Source of the DNA: CBDCFV01 sp965216425
GTDB taxonomy: Bacteria > Chloroflexota > Dehalococcoidia > Lucifugimonadales > UBA3495
Assembly: GCA_965216425.1 (NCBI GenBank)
Contig: CBDCFV010000005.1
Coordinates: 186,001-250,000 of the forward strand
Reading direction: 5' to 3'
Length of the DNA: 64,000 bases
The notes under the pieces are model-generated. The model searched no databases. It had not been told where the DNA came from and saw nothing but the letters and a program-made list of their open reading frames with translations. The position numbers were made by a program, and so were the translations under genes. Of the stretch, positions 19,011 to 27,919 are shown piece after piece; the stretch's first letter is position 1; every line of letters starts with the position of its first letter.

Positions 19011-19685
19011 TCAGAATGCCCGCGGCGGGAAGACGCGGCGGTAAACGCCCGGCGATCCGGGGGCATGTCCGTAAACGCCGCCGATGTACTGGTGCATCGT
19101 GTCCAAACCCCGCTGCTTCTCCCATGCCAAGGTCTCCGGCACCTTTTCGTGTTCGAACTCGTACACCGTCAGGTACTTGGGGTCGCCCTCGACGGCATGG
19201 TAACGGCGGACGTGCATACATCCGGGTATCTCCAGATTGGCGGGAGTCCGGACGGTGTCGTAATACTCGTTGTATTTGGCTTCCACCTCCTGCGGCACGT
19301 CCATCCGGCCAATCTGCAAAGCGGGCGCCATTCCCCGGCCCACGATATGCGGGTCGCTCTCGGCTGGATATATCTGGGTATAGACATTGCGCACGGTGCC
19401 CCGGCCAACGATGTTTGGCGACATGCGTTTGGTCCACTCTGTGGAGTTACGGCTCATGCGCAGGTATTCCTCGGTGTGCAGCGCGTCCACGGACTCCAAC
19501 TCGTAGATGGCCAAGTATCTGGGGCCGCCGCGCAGCGCCTCGTATCGGGCGGCGTCCAGGAATCCGGGAGCGCTCAACCGCTCGGGCAGGTGTTCCTCGT
19601 TGTACCAAGAGTTAAATTCAGCGTCATGCTCGGAACCGACGTCGGTGAGCACAACCAGCAGGGCAGCGCCTTTCTTTTTTACCAT
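19011..19685 (-). CDS. Two-domain dimeric alpha/beta-barrel (EthD/DUF4286-like) protein
   Basis: About 224 residues made of two similar halves. Each has a strand, then a Tyr-Asn-Glu segment (WYNEEHLPERL at about 28; KYNEYYDTVRTP at about 140), then a PGF or PGC turn and a YL.IYE strand. This is the ferredoxin-like fold of EthD and antibiotic-monooxygenase proteins. AAGGAGGT precedes the ATG at 19685. It may be a heme-independent degradative or ligand-binding protein; the function is unknown. Confidence 0.7.
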   Translation of the reverse strand: MVKKKGAALLVVLTDVGSEHDAEFNSWYNEEHLPERLSAPGFLDAARYEALRGGPRYLAIYELESVDALHTEEYLRMSRNSTEWTKRMSPNIVGRGTVRNVYTQIYPAESDPHIVGRGMAPALQIGRMDVPQEVEAKYNEYYDTVRTPANLEIPGCMHVRRYHAVEGDPKYLTVYEFEHEKVPETLAWEKQRGLDTMHQYIGGVYGHAPGSPGVYRRVFPPRAF

Positions 19686-19766
19686 GCCGCGTACCTCCTT
19701 CGGGGGATTATGCGCCAGGATGGTTAATAGCCCTGGCCGGCAGGCTTCTCCAAGAGAATGTCCAAT

Positions 19767-20010
19767 AAGAAACCATCCCAAAACTTGTCGCAGCGCCCAA
19801 CCCATCATTCCCGCGCAGGAACGTCACTCCCACACCCAACCCATCATTCCCTTACCTAACCCGTCACTCCACTACCCAACCTGTCATTCCCATGCCCAAC
19901 CCGTCATTCCCGCGCACAACCCGTCATTCCCGCGCAGGCGGGAATCTATAAACCTCGGTCAGCGACGTCGGGAAATCAGCGGGATTGATTGGTTTTGAAA
20001 TAGTCTCTAA
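19767..20010. mobile_element. MITE-like element A, copy 1, with REP units inside
   Basis: Bounded by imperfect inverted ends AGAAACCATCCCAAAAC (left) and GGTTTTGAAATAGTCTCT (right). The interior holds several CGTCATTCCCGCG-type units and the conserved CGGTCAGCGACGT...AAATCAGCGGGA segment, also seen in the copy at 26858. It carries no coding capacity. Non-autonomous mobile status is inferred from the terminal repeats and multiple copies. Confidence 0.65.
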
Positions 20011-20121
20011 GCTCCCTCTCCTTGAAAGAAAAGGTTGGGATGGGAAATACCCGCCGGCAGCCAAGACAGTTTACAGCAATAAGAGACCTGACCCTATCCT
20101 TCTCCACTGGTGGCAAAGGTC

Positions 20122-20200
20122 TGAATCAGAATTATCAAGATTAAAGGGTACTCAGGATTGGTAATATCCGGTAAACCCTGATTCAAACAAGTACTTTGCA
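20122..20200. repeat. Repeat family B, copy 1
   Basis: Contains TGAATCAGA...TTAAAGGGTACTCAGGATTGG and AAACCCTGATTCAAACA. AATCAGG and CCTGATT form an inverted pair. Two further copies lie at 34386 and 39605, each time just downstream of a type A element. No gene is visible in 20011-20316 besides this repeat. Confidence 0.6.
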
Positions 20201-20316
20201 CATGCCCTGCCCCTGAACAACACTCACCCCCATGCCCGAAAAATCGGTGCGTGGTACAATGGCCCCGCATTTCAACCCGAACATACACTCAGACTTTGAA
20301 GCGGAGCGGGCGCGTC

Positions 20317-21918
20317 ATGTACTTTGATTCCCGGCGGTCTACGGTAGTTGCGACACATGGAATGGTGGCGACCAGCCAACCCCTCGCGGCAGTGGCCGGG
20401 TTGCGCGTTCTGATGGAGGGCGGCAACGCCGTGGACGCCGCTATCGCCGGGGCGGCCGTGCTCAACGTGGTGGAGCCTGTATCCACCGGGGTGGGCGGGG
20501 ATATGTTCGCCCTGGTCTGGAACAACAAGGAGAAATCAGTCCGCGCCATCAACGGCAGCGGCCGGGCTGCGACGGGAGCCTCTCTCGAAGCCCTCCGTCA
20601 GCAGGGCCACGAAAAGATGCCCCACCGGGGCGTCCACTCCGTCACCGTGCCGGGAGCCGTAGACGGTTGGGAGAAGCTGCTGGAAAGCTGCGGCACCATG
20701 CCCATGTCGAAGCTGCTCGAGCCCGCCATCCGGTACGCCGAAGAAGGCTTCCCTGTCTCCGACATCATCTCCTTCCAGTGGTCGCATATGGTTCCCCTCC
20801 TGTCCCAACTGCCGTCCGGCCAGGAAATGCTTTTAGACGGTCGCCCGCCCGGACACGGGGAGATAATGCGCATCCCCACCTTGGGCAAGACGTTGCGGAC
20901 GATAGCCGAGGGCGGTTCCGAGGCTTTCTACAAGGGCGAAATCGCGGAAAAGATGGCCTCTTTCATCCAGGAACAGGGCGGGTGCCTCTCCACCGAAGAC
21001 ATGGCCAACCACACCACCGATTGGGAGGATCCCATTTCCACCGACTACCGGGGCGTCACCTGCTGGGAATGTCCGCCTAACGGCCAGGGTGTCGCGGCCT
21101 TGGAGGCGTTGAACATCGCAGAGGGGTTCGACATCGCGGGCATGGGTTCCCAGACCGCCGACACCTACCACCACCTGATCGAGTCGATGCGCTTGGCCTT
21201 CGCCGACGCCTTCCAGTACGTTGCCGACCCCGGGCATGTACAGGTCCCAACGAAAGAACTGATGTCCAAGGAGTTCGCCGCAAAGCGCCGGGAGTTGATT
21301 GACCCGAAGCGCGCCATGAGCACCGTTCCCTACGGCAAGGTGCATGGCGGCAGCGACACCATCTACCTGAGCGCCGTGGACGGCGACGGCAACGCCTGTT
21401 CTTTTATATACAGCATCTACTCTAACTTCGGCAGTGGGATGGTGGTGCCCGGCACCGGCATAGTGCTGCACAACCGGGGTTCGCTCTTCTCGTTGGTCCC
21501 CGGCCATGCCAACGCCCTCGCTGGCGGGAAGCGGCCTTTCCACACCATCATCCCCGGATTGGCTACGAAGGACGACGAACTATTCCTGTGCTACGGAGTT
21601 ATGGGCGCGTTCATGCAACCCCAAGGACACCTGCAGGTCGTCAGCAACGTCGTGGACCATGGCATGGACCCCCAAGCGGCCCTCAACGCCCTGCGTTTCA
21701 TCGTCACCGAAGAGGACGTGGCCCTTGAGGAAGGTCTGCCATCGGAAGTCTTGGACGACCTGACGAAACGCGGCCACAACGCCCGGACCATCAGCGGCTA
21801 CTATCGCGGGATGACCGGCGGCTTGGGTGGGGCTCAGCTTATACAGCGAGACCCCGAGTCGGGTGTCCTCCGAGGCGCGTCCGAACCCCGAAAGGACGGC
21901 TGCGCCGTCGGTTGGTAA
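20317..21918 (+). CDS. Gamma-glutamyltransferase family protein (first of two)
   Basis: About 533 residues, an N-terminal nucleophile hydrolase that self-cleaves and transfers or hydrolyses gamma-glutamyl groups, for example of glutathione. It has GGNAVDAAIAGAAVLNVVEP, GVGGDMFALVW, the predicted cleavage Thr in SDTIYLSAVDGDGNA (about residue 350), and late GGKRPFHTI and HG.D boxes. No signal peptide is obvious, so it may be cytoplasmic. The start at 20317 gives MYFDSRRSTVVATHGMV; an upstream ATG would add 22 residues. A second copy lies at 31070; the two are diverged paralogues. Confidence 0.9.
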   Translation: MYFDSRRSTVVATHGMVATSQPLAAVAGLRVLMEGGNAVDAAIAGAAVLNVVEPVSTGVGGDMFALVWNNKEKSVRAINGSGRAATGASLEALRQQGHEKMPHRGVHSVTVPGAVDGWEKLLESCGTMPMSKLLEPAIRYAEEGFPVSDIISFQWSHMVPLLSQLPSGQEMLLDGRPPGHGEIMRIPTLGKTLRTIAEGGSEAFYKGEIAEKMASFIQEQGGCLSTEDMANHTTDWEDPISTDYRGVTCWECPPNGQGVAALEALNIAEGFDIAGMGSQTADTYHHLIESMRLAFADAFQYVADPGHVQVPTKELMSKEFAAKRRELIDPKRAMSTVPYGKVHGGSDTIYLSAVDGDGNACSFIYSIYSNFGSGMVVPGTGIVLHNRGSLFSLVPGHANALAGGKRPFHTIIPGLATKDDELFLCYGVMGAFMQPQGHLQVVSNVVDHGMDPQAALNALRFIVTEEDVALEEGLPSEVLDDLTKRGHNARTISGYYRGMTGGLGGAQLIQRDPESGVLRGASEPRKDGCAVGW

Positions 21919-21940
21919 CAGGTGGCGCAGAAAGAAGGGT

Positions 21941-22087
21941 TTAGAAACTATCTTAAAACTTGTCGCAACACCTAACCCGTCACTCCACCGTCCGCCCCGT
22001 CATTCCCGTGCAGGCGGGAATCCATAGGCTTGAACCATCGACGAGTGGGACGCCAGCAAAGCGAGCTGGTTTTGAGATAGTCACTTA
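21941..22087. mobile_element. MITE-like element A, copy 2
   Basis: 147 bp with left end TTAGAAACTATCTTAAAACT and right end GGTTTTGAGATAGTCACTTA, which are near-perfect inverted copies. The interior has GTCATTCCCGTGCAGGCGGGAATCC and the CATCGACGAGTGGGACGCCAGCAA block shared with copies at 34.3 and 39.5 kb. It separates the GGT gene from the HdrB-like gene. Confidence 0.7.
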
Positions 22088-22124
22088 GGCATCCGTCATC
22101 GGCAGCTAACAGTGAGGTAAATGT

Positions 22125-23090
22125 ATGTCACAACAGAAAAACAACCGCTCCTGGTACTCCAAGTACTATCGGGAAATAGACGTCCTTCACGGGTTGCAGA
22201 CCCGTCCCGAGGAGCGTGACTGGCTGCTCTCGGTCCCTAAGGAAGACGTTAAGCCCACCCAAGTAGTCCTTTACTTGGGATGCAACATCCTGCGCACCAG
22301 CCACTTGGTAAGGACGGTGATGGACGTCTTCAAGCTGCTCGACGTTGACTTCGTAGCTGTGGGCGGTGCGGCTTATTGCTGCGGCATCCAGCACTACAAC
22401 CGGGGCGACGAAAAAGCAGCCCAGTCAGTAGCCGCAACCACAGTCCAGAACTTCGAGAAGTTCAGCCCCGAGCGGGTGGTCATGTGGTGTCCTTCCTGTA
22501 TTTCCTACTATGACGACATTATGGACATGCGGAACGAGTTTTCCTTCCAGCACGCCACCGAGTTCCTGGTGGAGAACCTGGACAAGCTTCAGTTCCAACC
22601 CCAGCCCGAGGCAAAGGTCAGCCTACACTACCACACCGGCAAACCCCAGTCCGACGAGGAAGCCAAGTGCGCCTTCAAGCTTCTGTCGGCGCTGCCTGGT
22701 CTGGACGTGGTTGACCTGGGCACCGACACCAGGCTCGCCCGTCATTGCACTGACGCCGTGCGCGAAAAGTTGGGGCCGGAGGTCTGGGACGGCATGGTCG
22801 AGGACTCATTCCAAAAAGCCGTCGACGCCGGCGTGGACATCTACTCCACCCTTTATCACGGCTGCCAGCGAAAGTTGTGCGGCTACGAAAAACAGTACCC
22901 CCTGCAAGTGGAGCACTACCTCACTCTGGTGGGGCGCGCCTTGGGCATAGAGCACGAGGACCAGTACAAGAAGCACATGCTGCTGGGCGACGCCAACGCC
23001 ATCATGGCCGACACCAGCCCTTGCGCCGTCGCCAGCGGAGTTTCCTTGGCGGAAGCCAGGTCCGTGATCGAACAGACTTTTGTAAGCTAG
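22125..23090 (+). CDS. HdrB-like CCG-domain iron-sulfur protein
   Basis: 321 residues. The first cysteine-rich CCG motif is canonical, Cys-x31-CysCys-x35-Cys-x2-Cys (GCNILRT, YCCG, WCPSC). This motif binds a non-cubane [4Fe-4S] cluster in heterodisulfide reductase subunit B and relatives. The second half (about 150-320) is degenerate, keeping only HGCQRKLCGYE. GAGGT lies six bases before the ATG. The rhodanese with a UGA at its active site starts 11 nt after its stop, so the two form a likely operon for sulfur or thiol-disulfide chemistry. No HdrA or HdrC is adjacent. Confidence 0.85.
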   Translation: MSQQKNNRSWYSKYYREIDVLHGLQTRPEERDWLLSVPKEDVKPTQVVLYLGCNILRTSHLVRTVMDVFKLLDVDFVAVGGAAYCCGIQHYNRGDEKAAQSVAATTVQNFEKFSPERVVMWCPSCISYYDDIMDMRNEFSFQHATEFLVENLDKLQFQPQPEAKVSLHYHTGKPQSDEEAKCAFKLLSALPGLDVVDLGTDTRLARHCTDAVREKLGPEVWDGMVEDSFQKAVDAGVDIYSTLYHGCQRKLCGYEKQYPLQVEHYLTLVGRALGIEHEDQYKKHMLLGDANAIMADTSPCAVASGVSLAEARSVIEQTFVS

Positions 23091-23101
23091 GAGGTTTCCT
23101 G

Positions 23102-23925
23102 ATGCCGGAAAAAGGATACGCTCACCCTGAATTTTTGACGGACGCCGAATGGGTCGATGCTCACCGGAACGACCCCAATGTGGTCGTGGTGGACACCGAC
23201 GTCGACGCCGCCTATAACCGGGCGCACATCCCCGGAGCGATGATTGTTGCCGACAACTTCGAAAAGGACCCACCGGCCGGGTGCACATCCTTGCGCCTGA
23301 AAAGTTCGCCGCCATGTGCCAGGGTCTGGGCATCGGCGACGACACGCTGGTGGTCACCTATGACAACTCCCAGAGCCTCTACGCTGGCAGGCTGTGGTGG
23401 GCGCTCAACTACTACGGGCATACCAACGTCAAGGTGCTCAATGGTGGCTGGCGCCGCTGGGTGTCGGAAGGGCGGCCAGTTGAAGCCACTCGGCCCAGTC
23501 CGGGAACGGGCGTAACTTTCACCCCCAAGGCCAACGAAGCCATCATGTGCCGCATGGACGAACTCAAGGCCACCCACAGCAACTCCGACGTGGTGGTCTG
23601 GGACGTCCGCACCGACGGGGAGTGGGACGGCACCGCCGACCGGGGCAACAAGAGAAACGGCCACGTTCCCGGCGCGGTCCACTTGGAATGGTTCAACTTG
23701 ATGGACCGGGAGACCCACCAATTTAAGCCGGCCGGAGAGATTCGCCGCATCCTGTCAGAACACGGCATCACACCCGACAAGACGGTCCACTCCTATTGAC
23801 AGGGCGGCATCCGTTCGGCGAACGGAAACTTTGTCCTGCAACTGGTGGGCTTCGAGAAGGCCAAGAACTACGATGGCTCCATGGGCGAATGGGCCAACCA
23901 GGAAGACACCCCGCTGGAGGTATAA
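23102..23925 (+). CDS. Two-domain rhodanese sulfurtransferase; UGA at the active-site Cys (candidate selenoprotein), with a frameshift
   Basis: AGGAGG precedes the ATG. Rhodanese domain 1 runs from FLTDAEWV to NFEKDP. A one-base loss in the C run at 23269-23271 then shifts the frame; restoring it gives DPTGRVHILAPEKF and a continuous protein of about 274 residues. Domain 2 reaches KTVHSY, then TGA (23797-23799), then QGGIRSANGNFVLQLVGF to a TAA at 23923. Family members have Cys in the CxGGxR active-site loop exactly at the TGA. A 7-bp hairpin starts 10 nt after it. Selenocysteine at the active site is therefore likely. The alternative is a pseudogene with two lesions, but the C-terminal 42 residues remain conserved. 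The homopolymer frameshift may be a sequence error. Confidence 0.75.
23797..23826 (+). promoter_or_regulatory. Candidate bacterial SECIS in the rhodanese gene
   Basis: TGA, 10-nt spacer, stem TCCGTTC (23810-23816), loop GGC (23817-23819), stem GAACGGA (23820-23826). Pairing is perfect. The loop begins 17 nt after the TGA with GG, within the known bacterial SECIS limits (loop 16-37 nt away with G in the first two positions). Confidence 0.7.
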
Positions 23926-23972
23926 GCGGCGCAGTGCGCCATCTCCTATGACATTTGCTCGTTGACCCGGAC

Positions 23973-24006
23973 GGTTTGGGGCCTTTACTATGAAAGCCCC
24001 CAAACC
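23973..24006 (+). terminator. Hairpin downstream of the rhodanese gene
   Basis: GGTTTGGGG...CCCCAAACC pair almost perfectly around a short CCTTTACTATGAAAG centre. No T tract follows, so it is a possible factor-independent stop or RNA-stabilising hairpin. A second inverted pair, GGCCGTTGG and CCAACGGCC, lies just beyond. Confidence 0.4.
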
Positions 24007-24143
24007 CTTGACGCGGGCCGTTGGCTTACTGAACGGACACAGTGACCAACGGCCTGTTTCGTTAAATGGCCTGCGGGTCGCCGCTGTTTCTTGAAAATGC
24101 GAACGGAATAAAGAAGCAGTGAATTTGTTATCAGGCTGATAAT

Positions 24144-24569
24144 TTGGAACCGGAAAATGAGTGGTGGAGAAGCAGGTGGCTGGTACGCCACGTAGTATTT
24201 GTACCAGTAGGAACTTTCATAGCGACATACCTGCTGTCTCTGCCCTTTGGAGTAGGTCTTTGGAACAATGCCAATGACATAAAAACTGCATCGGATGTAG
24301 TAGACTTAGGGGCAGTTGTTTATACGACCATTGCGGTGCTGACGGAAGGAAGTGTCAGAATGATATGGTGGGCGCTTGATCAAAGACGAAAGTGGCGGGC
24401 AAAGATGCGGGAAGAAGCAAAGGCTGAAGTAAAGGCTGAAGCCGTAGCGGAAGTCCTGGCGGAAGTCTTAGCGGGAGTTCTGACCTCAGGGCATGCCGCA
24501 GCAAATGCCGGCGAAACGCTGGAAGATTGGTTGGAACGCATGGAAGAGGAACGCGCCAAGGGTGACTGA
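24144..24569 (+). CDS. Small membrane-associated protein with charged C-terminal coiled coil
   Basis: A 141-residue unrecognised protein. It has one clear membrane segment (about 16-40, HVVFVPVGTFIATYLLSLPFG) and a second hydrophobic stretch (about 50-72). An Ala/Glu/Lys/Val heptad-like helix with repeats of EAKAEVKAEA and AEVLAEVLA follows (about 88-112). The start appears to be TTG without a strong ribosome binding site, so the exact N terminus is uncertain. A strong terminator follows 26 nt after the stop. It may be a small membrane scaffold; no family assigned. Confidence 0.55.
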   Translation: MEPENEWWRSRWLVRHVVFVPVGTFIATYLLSLPFGVGLWNNANDIKTASDVVDLGAVVYTTIAVLTEGSVRMIWWALDQRRKWRAKMREEAKAEVKAEAVAEVLAEVLAGVLTSGHAAANAGETLEDWLERMEEERAKGD

Positions 24570-24595
24570 TGCGCCTGCTTCCCACACCAGAGCAC

Positions 24596-24632
24596 AATGA
24601 GGCCAAGACTATCACGTCTTGGCCTCATTTTT
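24596..24632 (+). terminator. Strong Rho-independent terminator
   Basis: Perfect 14-bp stem AATGAGGCCAAGAC / GTCTTGGCCTCATT with a 6-nt loop, followed by a T run (24628-24632). It sits between the + strand small membrane gene and the 3' end of the minus-strand hydrolase, and may serve both. Confidence 0.9.
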
Positions 24633-24637
24633 GAGCC

Positions 24638-26644
24638 TCAATCGTTGGCCGCCTGCGCCTCCGGCACACGGGCCGAAAACACATCGTACAACTGCCCCGC
24701 CTGCTCCAGCACCGTAGGCACATCCTCAGCCAACAGGTAATCCTCATCAACCAACGATCGGGCGGCTTGTTGGACTTGCTCCAAGTAGCTCTCTTTGCTC
24801 GGGTAAAGCTCCTCCACCGACTGGCGTGGGTCTCCTGTAGATGACCGGACTTCGACCGTTGCCGGGAAGGGGATGGTTGACCCACGCAATGTTCCGCCGG
24901 ATGCGCCGCCCGTGGACATGACTTGGTCCGCGCCGCCGATGTCCGGGTGTCGCAGGTTCCAACCGGTGTAGGTCGCCAACGGCGCCGATATGTAGGGCAG
25001 CGGGATGCCCGCCAACTCGTTGCCGTTCTTGTCTACGGCGGGGACCAGGGTTGGAAAAGGCTTCCCCACTTCCGCCGGAATCTTGGTCGGCACATCGGGA
25101 TCGGGGCCGAAGTCCAACCTTGTAAAACGCCGCAGGTGGGCCGGGCTGTTGACCCCGGGAATGCTGCCTATGGTCTCCAACGCCGATTCCGGCGGCACCG
25201 CAGTCCCGTCGTCCAGCCTCGGATACCGGCTGGCCGGGGGCAGTTCCCCGGACGTGACCCACTTGTTCAGATTGGTCAAAGCGGCCCGGAGCAACGGGCG
25301 GTAGTCCACGCAGTTCACCAATTGCTGGGTGCGGTACCCGTCGGCGTCGCTGTCTGTAAGGGGCAAGCTCCCCAATCCGTGCTGGGTGCCGGCCAGCAGG
25401 TAAACCCGCACCTCTTCCGGCAGTTCCAAGTCCTGCTCACCAGCCAGGTCGACGTGCATCAGGGCACAATGCCCAGCCCAGTATTCCGAGGAGGTGTTGA
25501 CGTACATGGTCTTGGGCAGCGGCCCCTTGGCGGCCAGCCGCGTCAGCAGGCCGTCGGTCAGGCCGGTCTCGCCATCGGTCTGGTCGGTGTCGCTGAAGGG
25601 AAACAGGCTGTTGGTGCTTCTCGACGCTTGGCTCGACGGCTGGCCGAATCTCTGGTTGAACTCACCCCGCTTTGCGCCGGCGACGTGAGGGATAAAGCCG
25701 TCGAAGACGGTGTTGCCGTCCTGGTCCTGGTTCACGGCTATGTGCAGGAACTGCCGCAGGAACCGCCCGCTCTGAGACACGCCGAAGGCGTAGGCCTTGT
25801 CTATCTCACCGGCGCAGGGGTTTCCGCTGCCAGAGTCCGCACTCCGCAGAAACGCGGCGATGTCCCGCGTGGCCAAGTGTCCCAGCCCCACCACTGGAGC
25901 CCCCGTGGTGGAATAGATAACCTGGTACACCTTGCCCGGTACAAAGCCCGACTCCAAGTACACATGGCTGGCGTCCGGTACCTTGCGCTGTCCTTCAAGT
26001 CGGGCGAAAGCCCATTCCCGCCGCGGAATAACCCGCTCAGGCCCGTCCTCGTGGTCCTGCACCGTCATCACCGCGTTCCAGTCCTCCAAGTGGTTGGAGG
26101 CGTAGGGCTGGTGGAGCCTGTCGGACAAAAACTGCACTTGGCCCGGCACGTGGGGTTGCACTGTTACCACGATGGTCCCGGAAATTGGTCGTCCGTTCTC
26201 CCGTGCATCGGGCGCGTTAATCCGAAGCAGGCCGGGCGCGTCGGGGACGTCATGCTGCCACCCGCACCAGACAACGGTGTACCCCTCGCGCATCAGGAAC
26301 CCGTTGCCCGGGTCCGGAGGGGCATCCGGTGCCACTTCAGGTGCGCTATTAATGTTCCTGAGCGCCAGCGCCTTACCCCGGTTGAGGACGTCCAGGAGCA
26401 GCCTCCGATTGCCGTGCGCCGGGTTGGTTGCCCGAAGGATACGAAAGTCCGACGAGAAGGTCACTTGGCCCTGTTCGTTCCTGGGGGCCAGCTTCAGATC
26501 GGCGATCGTCTCGTTGGCTGGATGTTCGGGATCGACGGCAAAGTGGACCGTCCCGTCCAGTTGCTCGTAAGACCCCACGTCACCAAACTCCTGCCCCTGG
26601 GCAAAGGGGACACGCGACTTGACCTCAATCTTTGTAACAGGCAT
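24638..26644 (-). CDS. Large alpha/beta hydrolase-domain protein (PF20091-like)
   Basis: 668 residues. It begins MPVTKIEVKSRVPFA and carries YEQLDGTVHFAVDP, the VWCGWQHD block, and the serine elbow GVSQSGRF (about residue 293). The C-terminal half has AGTQHG and ends with a helical PSKESYLEQV segment. This matches a large, poorly characterised hydrolase family common in marine Chloroflexota and Actinobacteria. No signal peptide is seen. It stands alone between a terminator and a repeat-containing intergenic region. The substrate is unknown. Confidence 0.85.
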   Translation of the reverse strand: MPVTKIEVKSRVPFAQGQEFGDVGSYEQLDGTVHFAVDPEHPANETIADLKLAPRNEQGQVTFSSDFRILRATNPAHGNRRLLLDVLNRGKALALRNINSAPEVAPDAPPDPGNGFLMREGYTVVWCGWQHDVPDAPGLLRINAPDARENGRPISGTIVVTVQPHVPGQVQFLSDRLHQPYASNHLEDWNAVMTVQDHEDGPERVIPRREWAFARLEGQRKVPDASHVYLESGFVPGKVYQVIYSTTGAPVVGLGHLATRDIAAFLRSADSGSGNPCAGEIDKAYAFGVSQSGRFLRQFLHIAVNQDQDGNTVFDGFIPHVAGAKRGEFNQRFGQPSSQASRSTNSLFPFSDTDQTDGETGLTDGLLTRLAAKGPLPKTMYVNTSSEYWAGHCALMHVDLAGEQDLELPEEVRVYLLAGTQHGLGSLPLTDSDADGYRTQQLVNCVDYRPLLRAALTNLNKWVTSGELPPASRYPRLDDGTAVPPESALETIGSIPGVNSPAHLRRFTRLDFGPDPDVPTKIPAEVGKPFPTLVPAVDKNGNELAGIPLPYISAPLATYTGWNLRHPDIGGADQVMSTGGASGGTLRGSTIPFPATVEVRSSTGDPRQSVEELYPSKESYLEQVQQAARSLVDEDYLLAEDVPTVLEQAGQLYDVFSARVPEAQAAND

Positions 26645-26857
26645 CGCTTAACCCTCCGGAACTGAATTGCTTTCTTTAGGATAACGCTTAGCTCGACTTT
26701 GTACATTCCACTGGCGTGCATCATATGTAAGATCACGTAGATAGGGCATTTTTTCAATGTCGTCTCTGGACCCGACATTGAAAAAGTATGGAAAAAGAGA
26801 TTTATAGCCACACCTTTGTATCTAATGGCTTCTAACCAACTTTGTACAAAGTCCAGC

Positions 26858-27022
26858 TTAGAAACTAACTCAAAACTTGTCGCAGCACCCAACCCGTCAT
26901 TCCCGCCTTCTTCCCGTCATTCCCGCCTTCTCCTCGTCATTCCCGCGCAGGCGGGAATCTATAGGCCCCGGTCAGCGATGTAAAGAAATCAGCGGGACTG
27001 ATTGGTTTTGAGATAGTCTCTT
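26858..27022. mobile_element. MITE-like element A, copy 3, reaching into the SDR stop codon
   Basis: Left end TTAGAAACTAACTCAAAAC and right end GGTTTTGAGATAGTCTCTTA are inverted copies. The interior has three CGTCATTCCCGC units and the CGGTCAGCGATGT...GAAATCAGCGGGA segment shared with copy 1. The right end supplies bases of the SDR TAA stop at 27021-27023, so insertion fixed the present 3' end of that gene. 26645-26857 is AT-richer and shows no gene. Confidence 0.7.
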
Positions 27023-27818
27023 AATAGTGGATCGCCCGCCCCGCCCCGCCTCCGGCGGCGATGGTATCGCCGTTGATGGCGACGGACTTTGGTGATGCAA
27101 GGAACGTCACGATGTATGCAATCTCCTGCGCGTCTATCATCCGGCCTATAGCAATCCCTTGTGCCATTCTCTTCTCGGCTTCCTCACCACTGATACCTTC
27201 CCTCTCTGCCAACTCTGACACCATGCCGGGCGTCCTTTCGGTGCGGATCAAGCCGGGATGTACCACGGTGACGTTGATTCCAAACGGCCCCAGTTCGTCG
27301 GCCATGTTCTTGGTCATGGCGGCTACGGCTACATTCCTGATGCTGCCCACCACCGACCCTGACTGCCGGGCCGCCAGTCCGCTGATGTTGATGATTCTGC
27401 CCCAGCCTTGCTGCCGCATGTAGGGCGCTACCTCTTTGGCGCAACGGATGTAGCCCATTACCTTGGTGTTCATCTGCTCCCAGAAAAGCTCCTCGGTGGT
27501 CCCGGCCAGGTTGGGCGCGGGCCCGCCTCCGGGACGCGCGGCGTTGTTCACCAGTACGTCCACCCGGCCCAGCTCAGTGGCGGCTTGGTGCACCATCGCC
27601 TGTACCGCTTCCTCGTTGGTCGTATCGACCGCTATGGGAATTATGCGTCTGCCGCTCTCGCCGGCCAATTCCCGGGCGGTCTCCTCCAAAGCTTCCCGGC
27701 CCCTGGATGCGATGACAACGTCCGCTCCTTCCTTCGCCAGCTCACTGGCAATGGCCTTGCCAATACCGCGGCTGCCCCCGGTCACGATTGCAGTTTTCCC
27801 GCTTAGTTCCAAGTCCAT
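27021..27818 (-). CDS. Atypical short-chain dehydrogenase/reductase without the YxxxK motif
   Basis: 265 residues. The Rossmann motif is TGGSRGIG (about residues 12-19), then NNAARPGG (about 90) and NISGLAAR (about 140) with the catalytic-Ser position present. Where classical SDRs have YxASK, this protein reads GSIRN (about 153), so both the catalytic Tyr and Lys are missing. The remaining fold, including VVHPGLIRTERTPG, is intact. I recall a conserved subgroup with this variation, so it need not be a mutant. AGGAG precedes the start at 27818. Confidence 0.82.
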   Translation of the reverse strand: MDLELSGKTAIVTGGSRGIGKAIASELAKEGADVVIASRGREALEETARELAGESGRRIIPIAVDTTNEEAVQAMVHQAATELGRVDVLVNNAARPGGGPAPNLAGTTEELFWEQMNTKVMGYIRCAKEVAPYMRQQGWGRIINISGLAARQSGSVVGSIRNVAVAAMTKNMADELGPFGINVTVVHPGLIRTERTPGMVSELAEREGISGEEAEKRMAQGIAIGRMIDAQEIAYIVTFLASPKSVAINGDTIAAGGGAGRAIHY

Positions 27819-27919
27819 GTTTTCACTCCTGCTGATTTGGCCTGAGTCTACCACTATTGACTCCGCTGGGGAATTTTCACGCTCGAAACCGGACATTGCC
27901 AAGAAACGACGCGGTTATA

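Noticed and set aside
24923..26665. Long plus-strand open frame of about 580 codons
   Set aside because: It is antisense to a well-supported alpha/beta hydrolase gene and has no family features; a GC-rich shadow frame.
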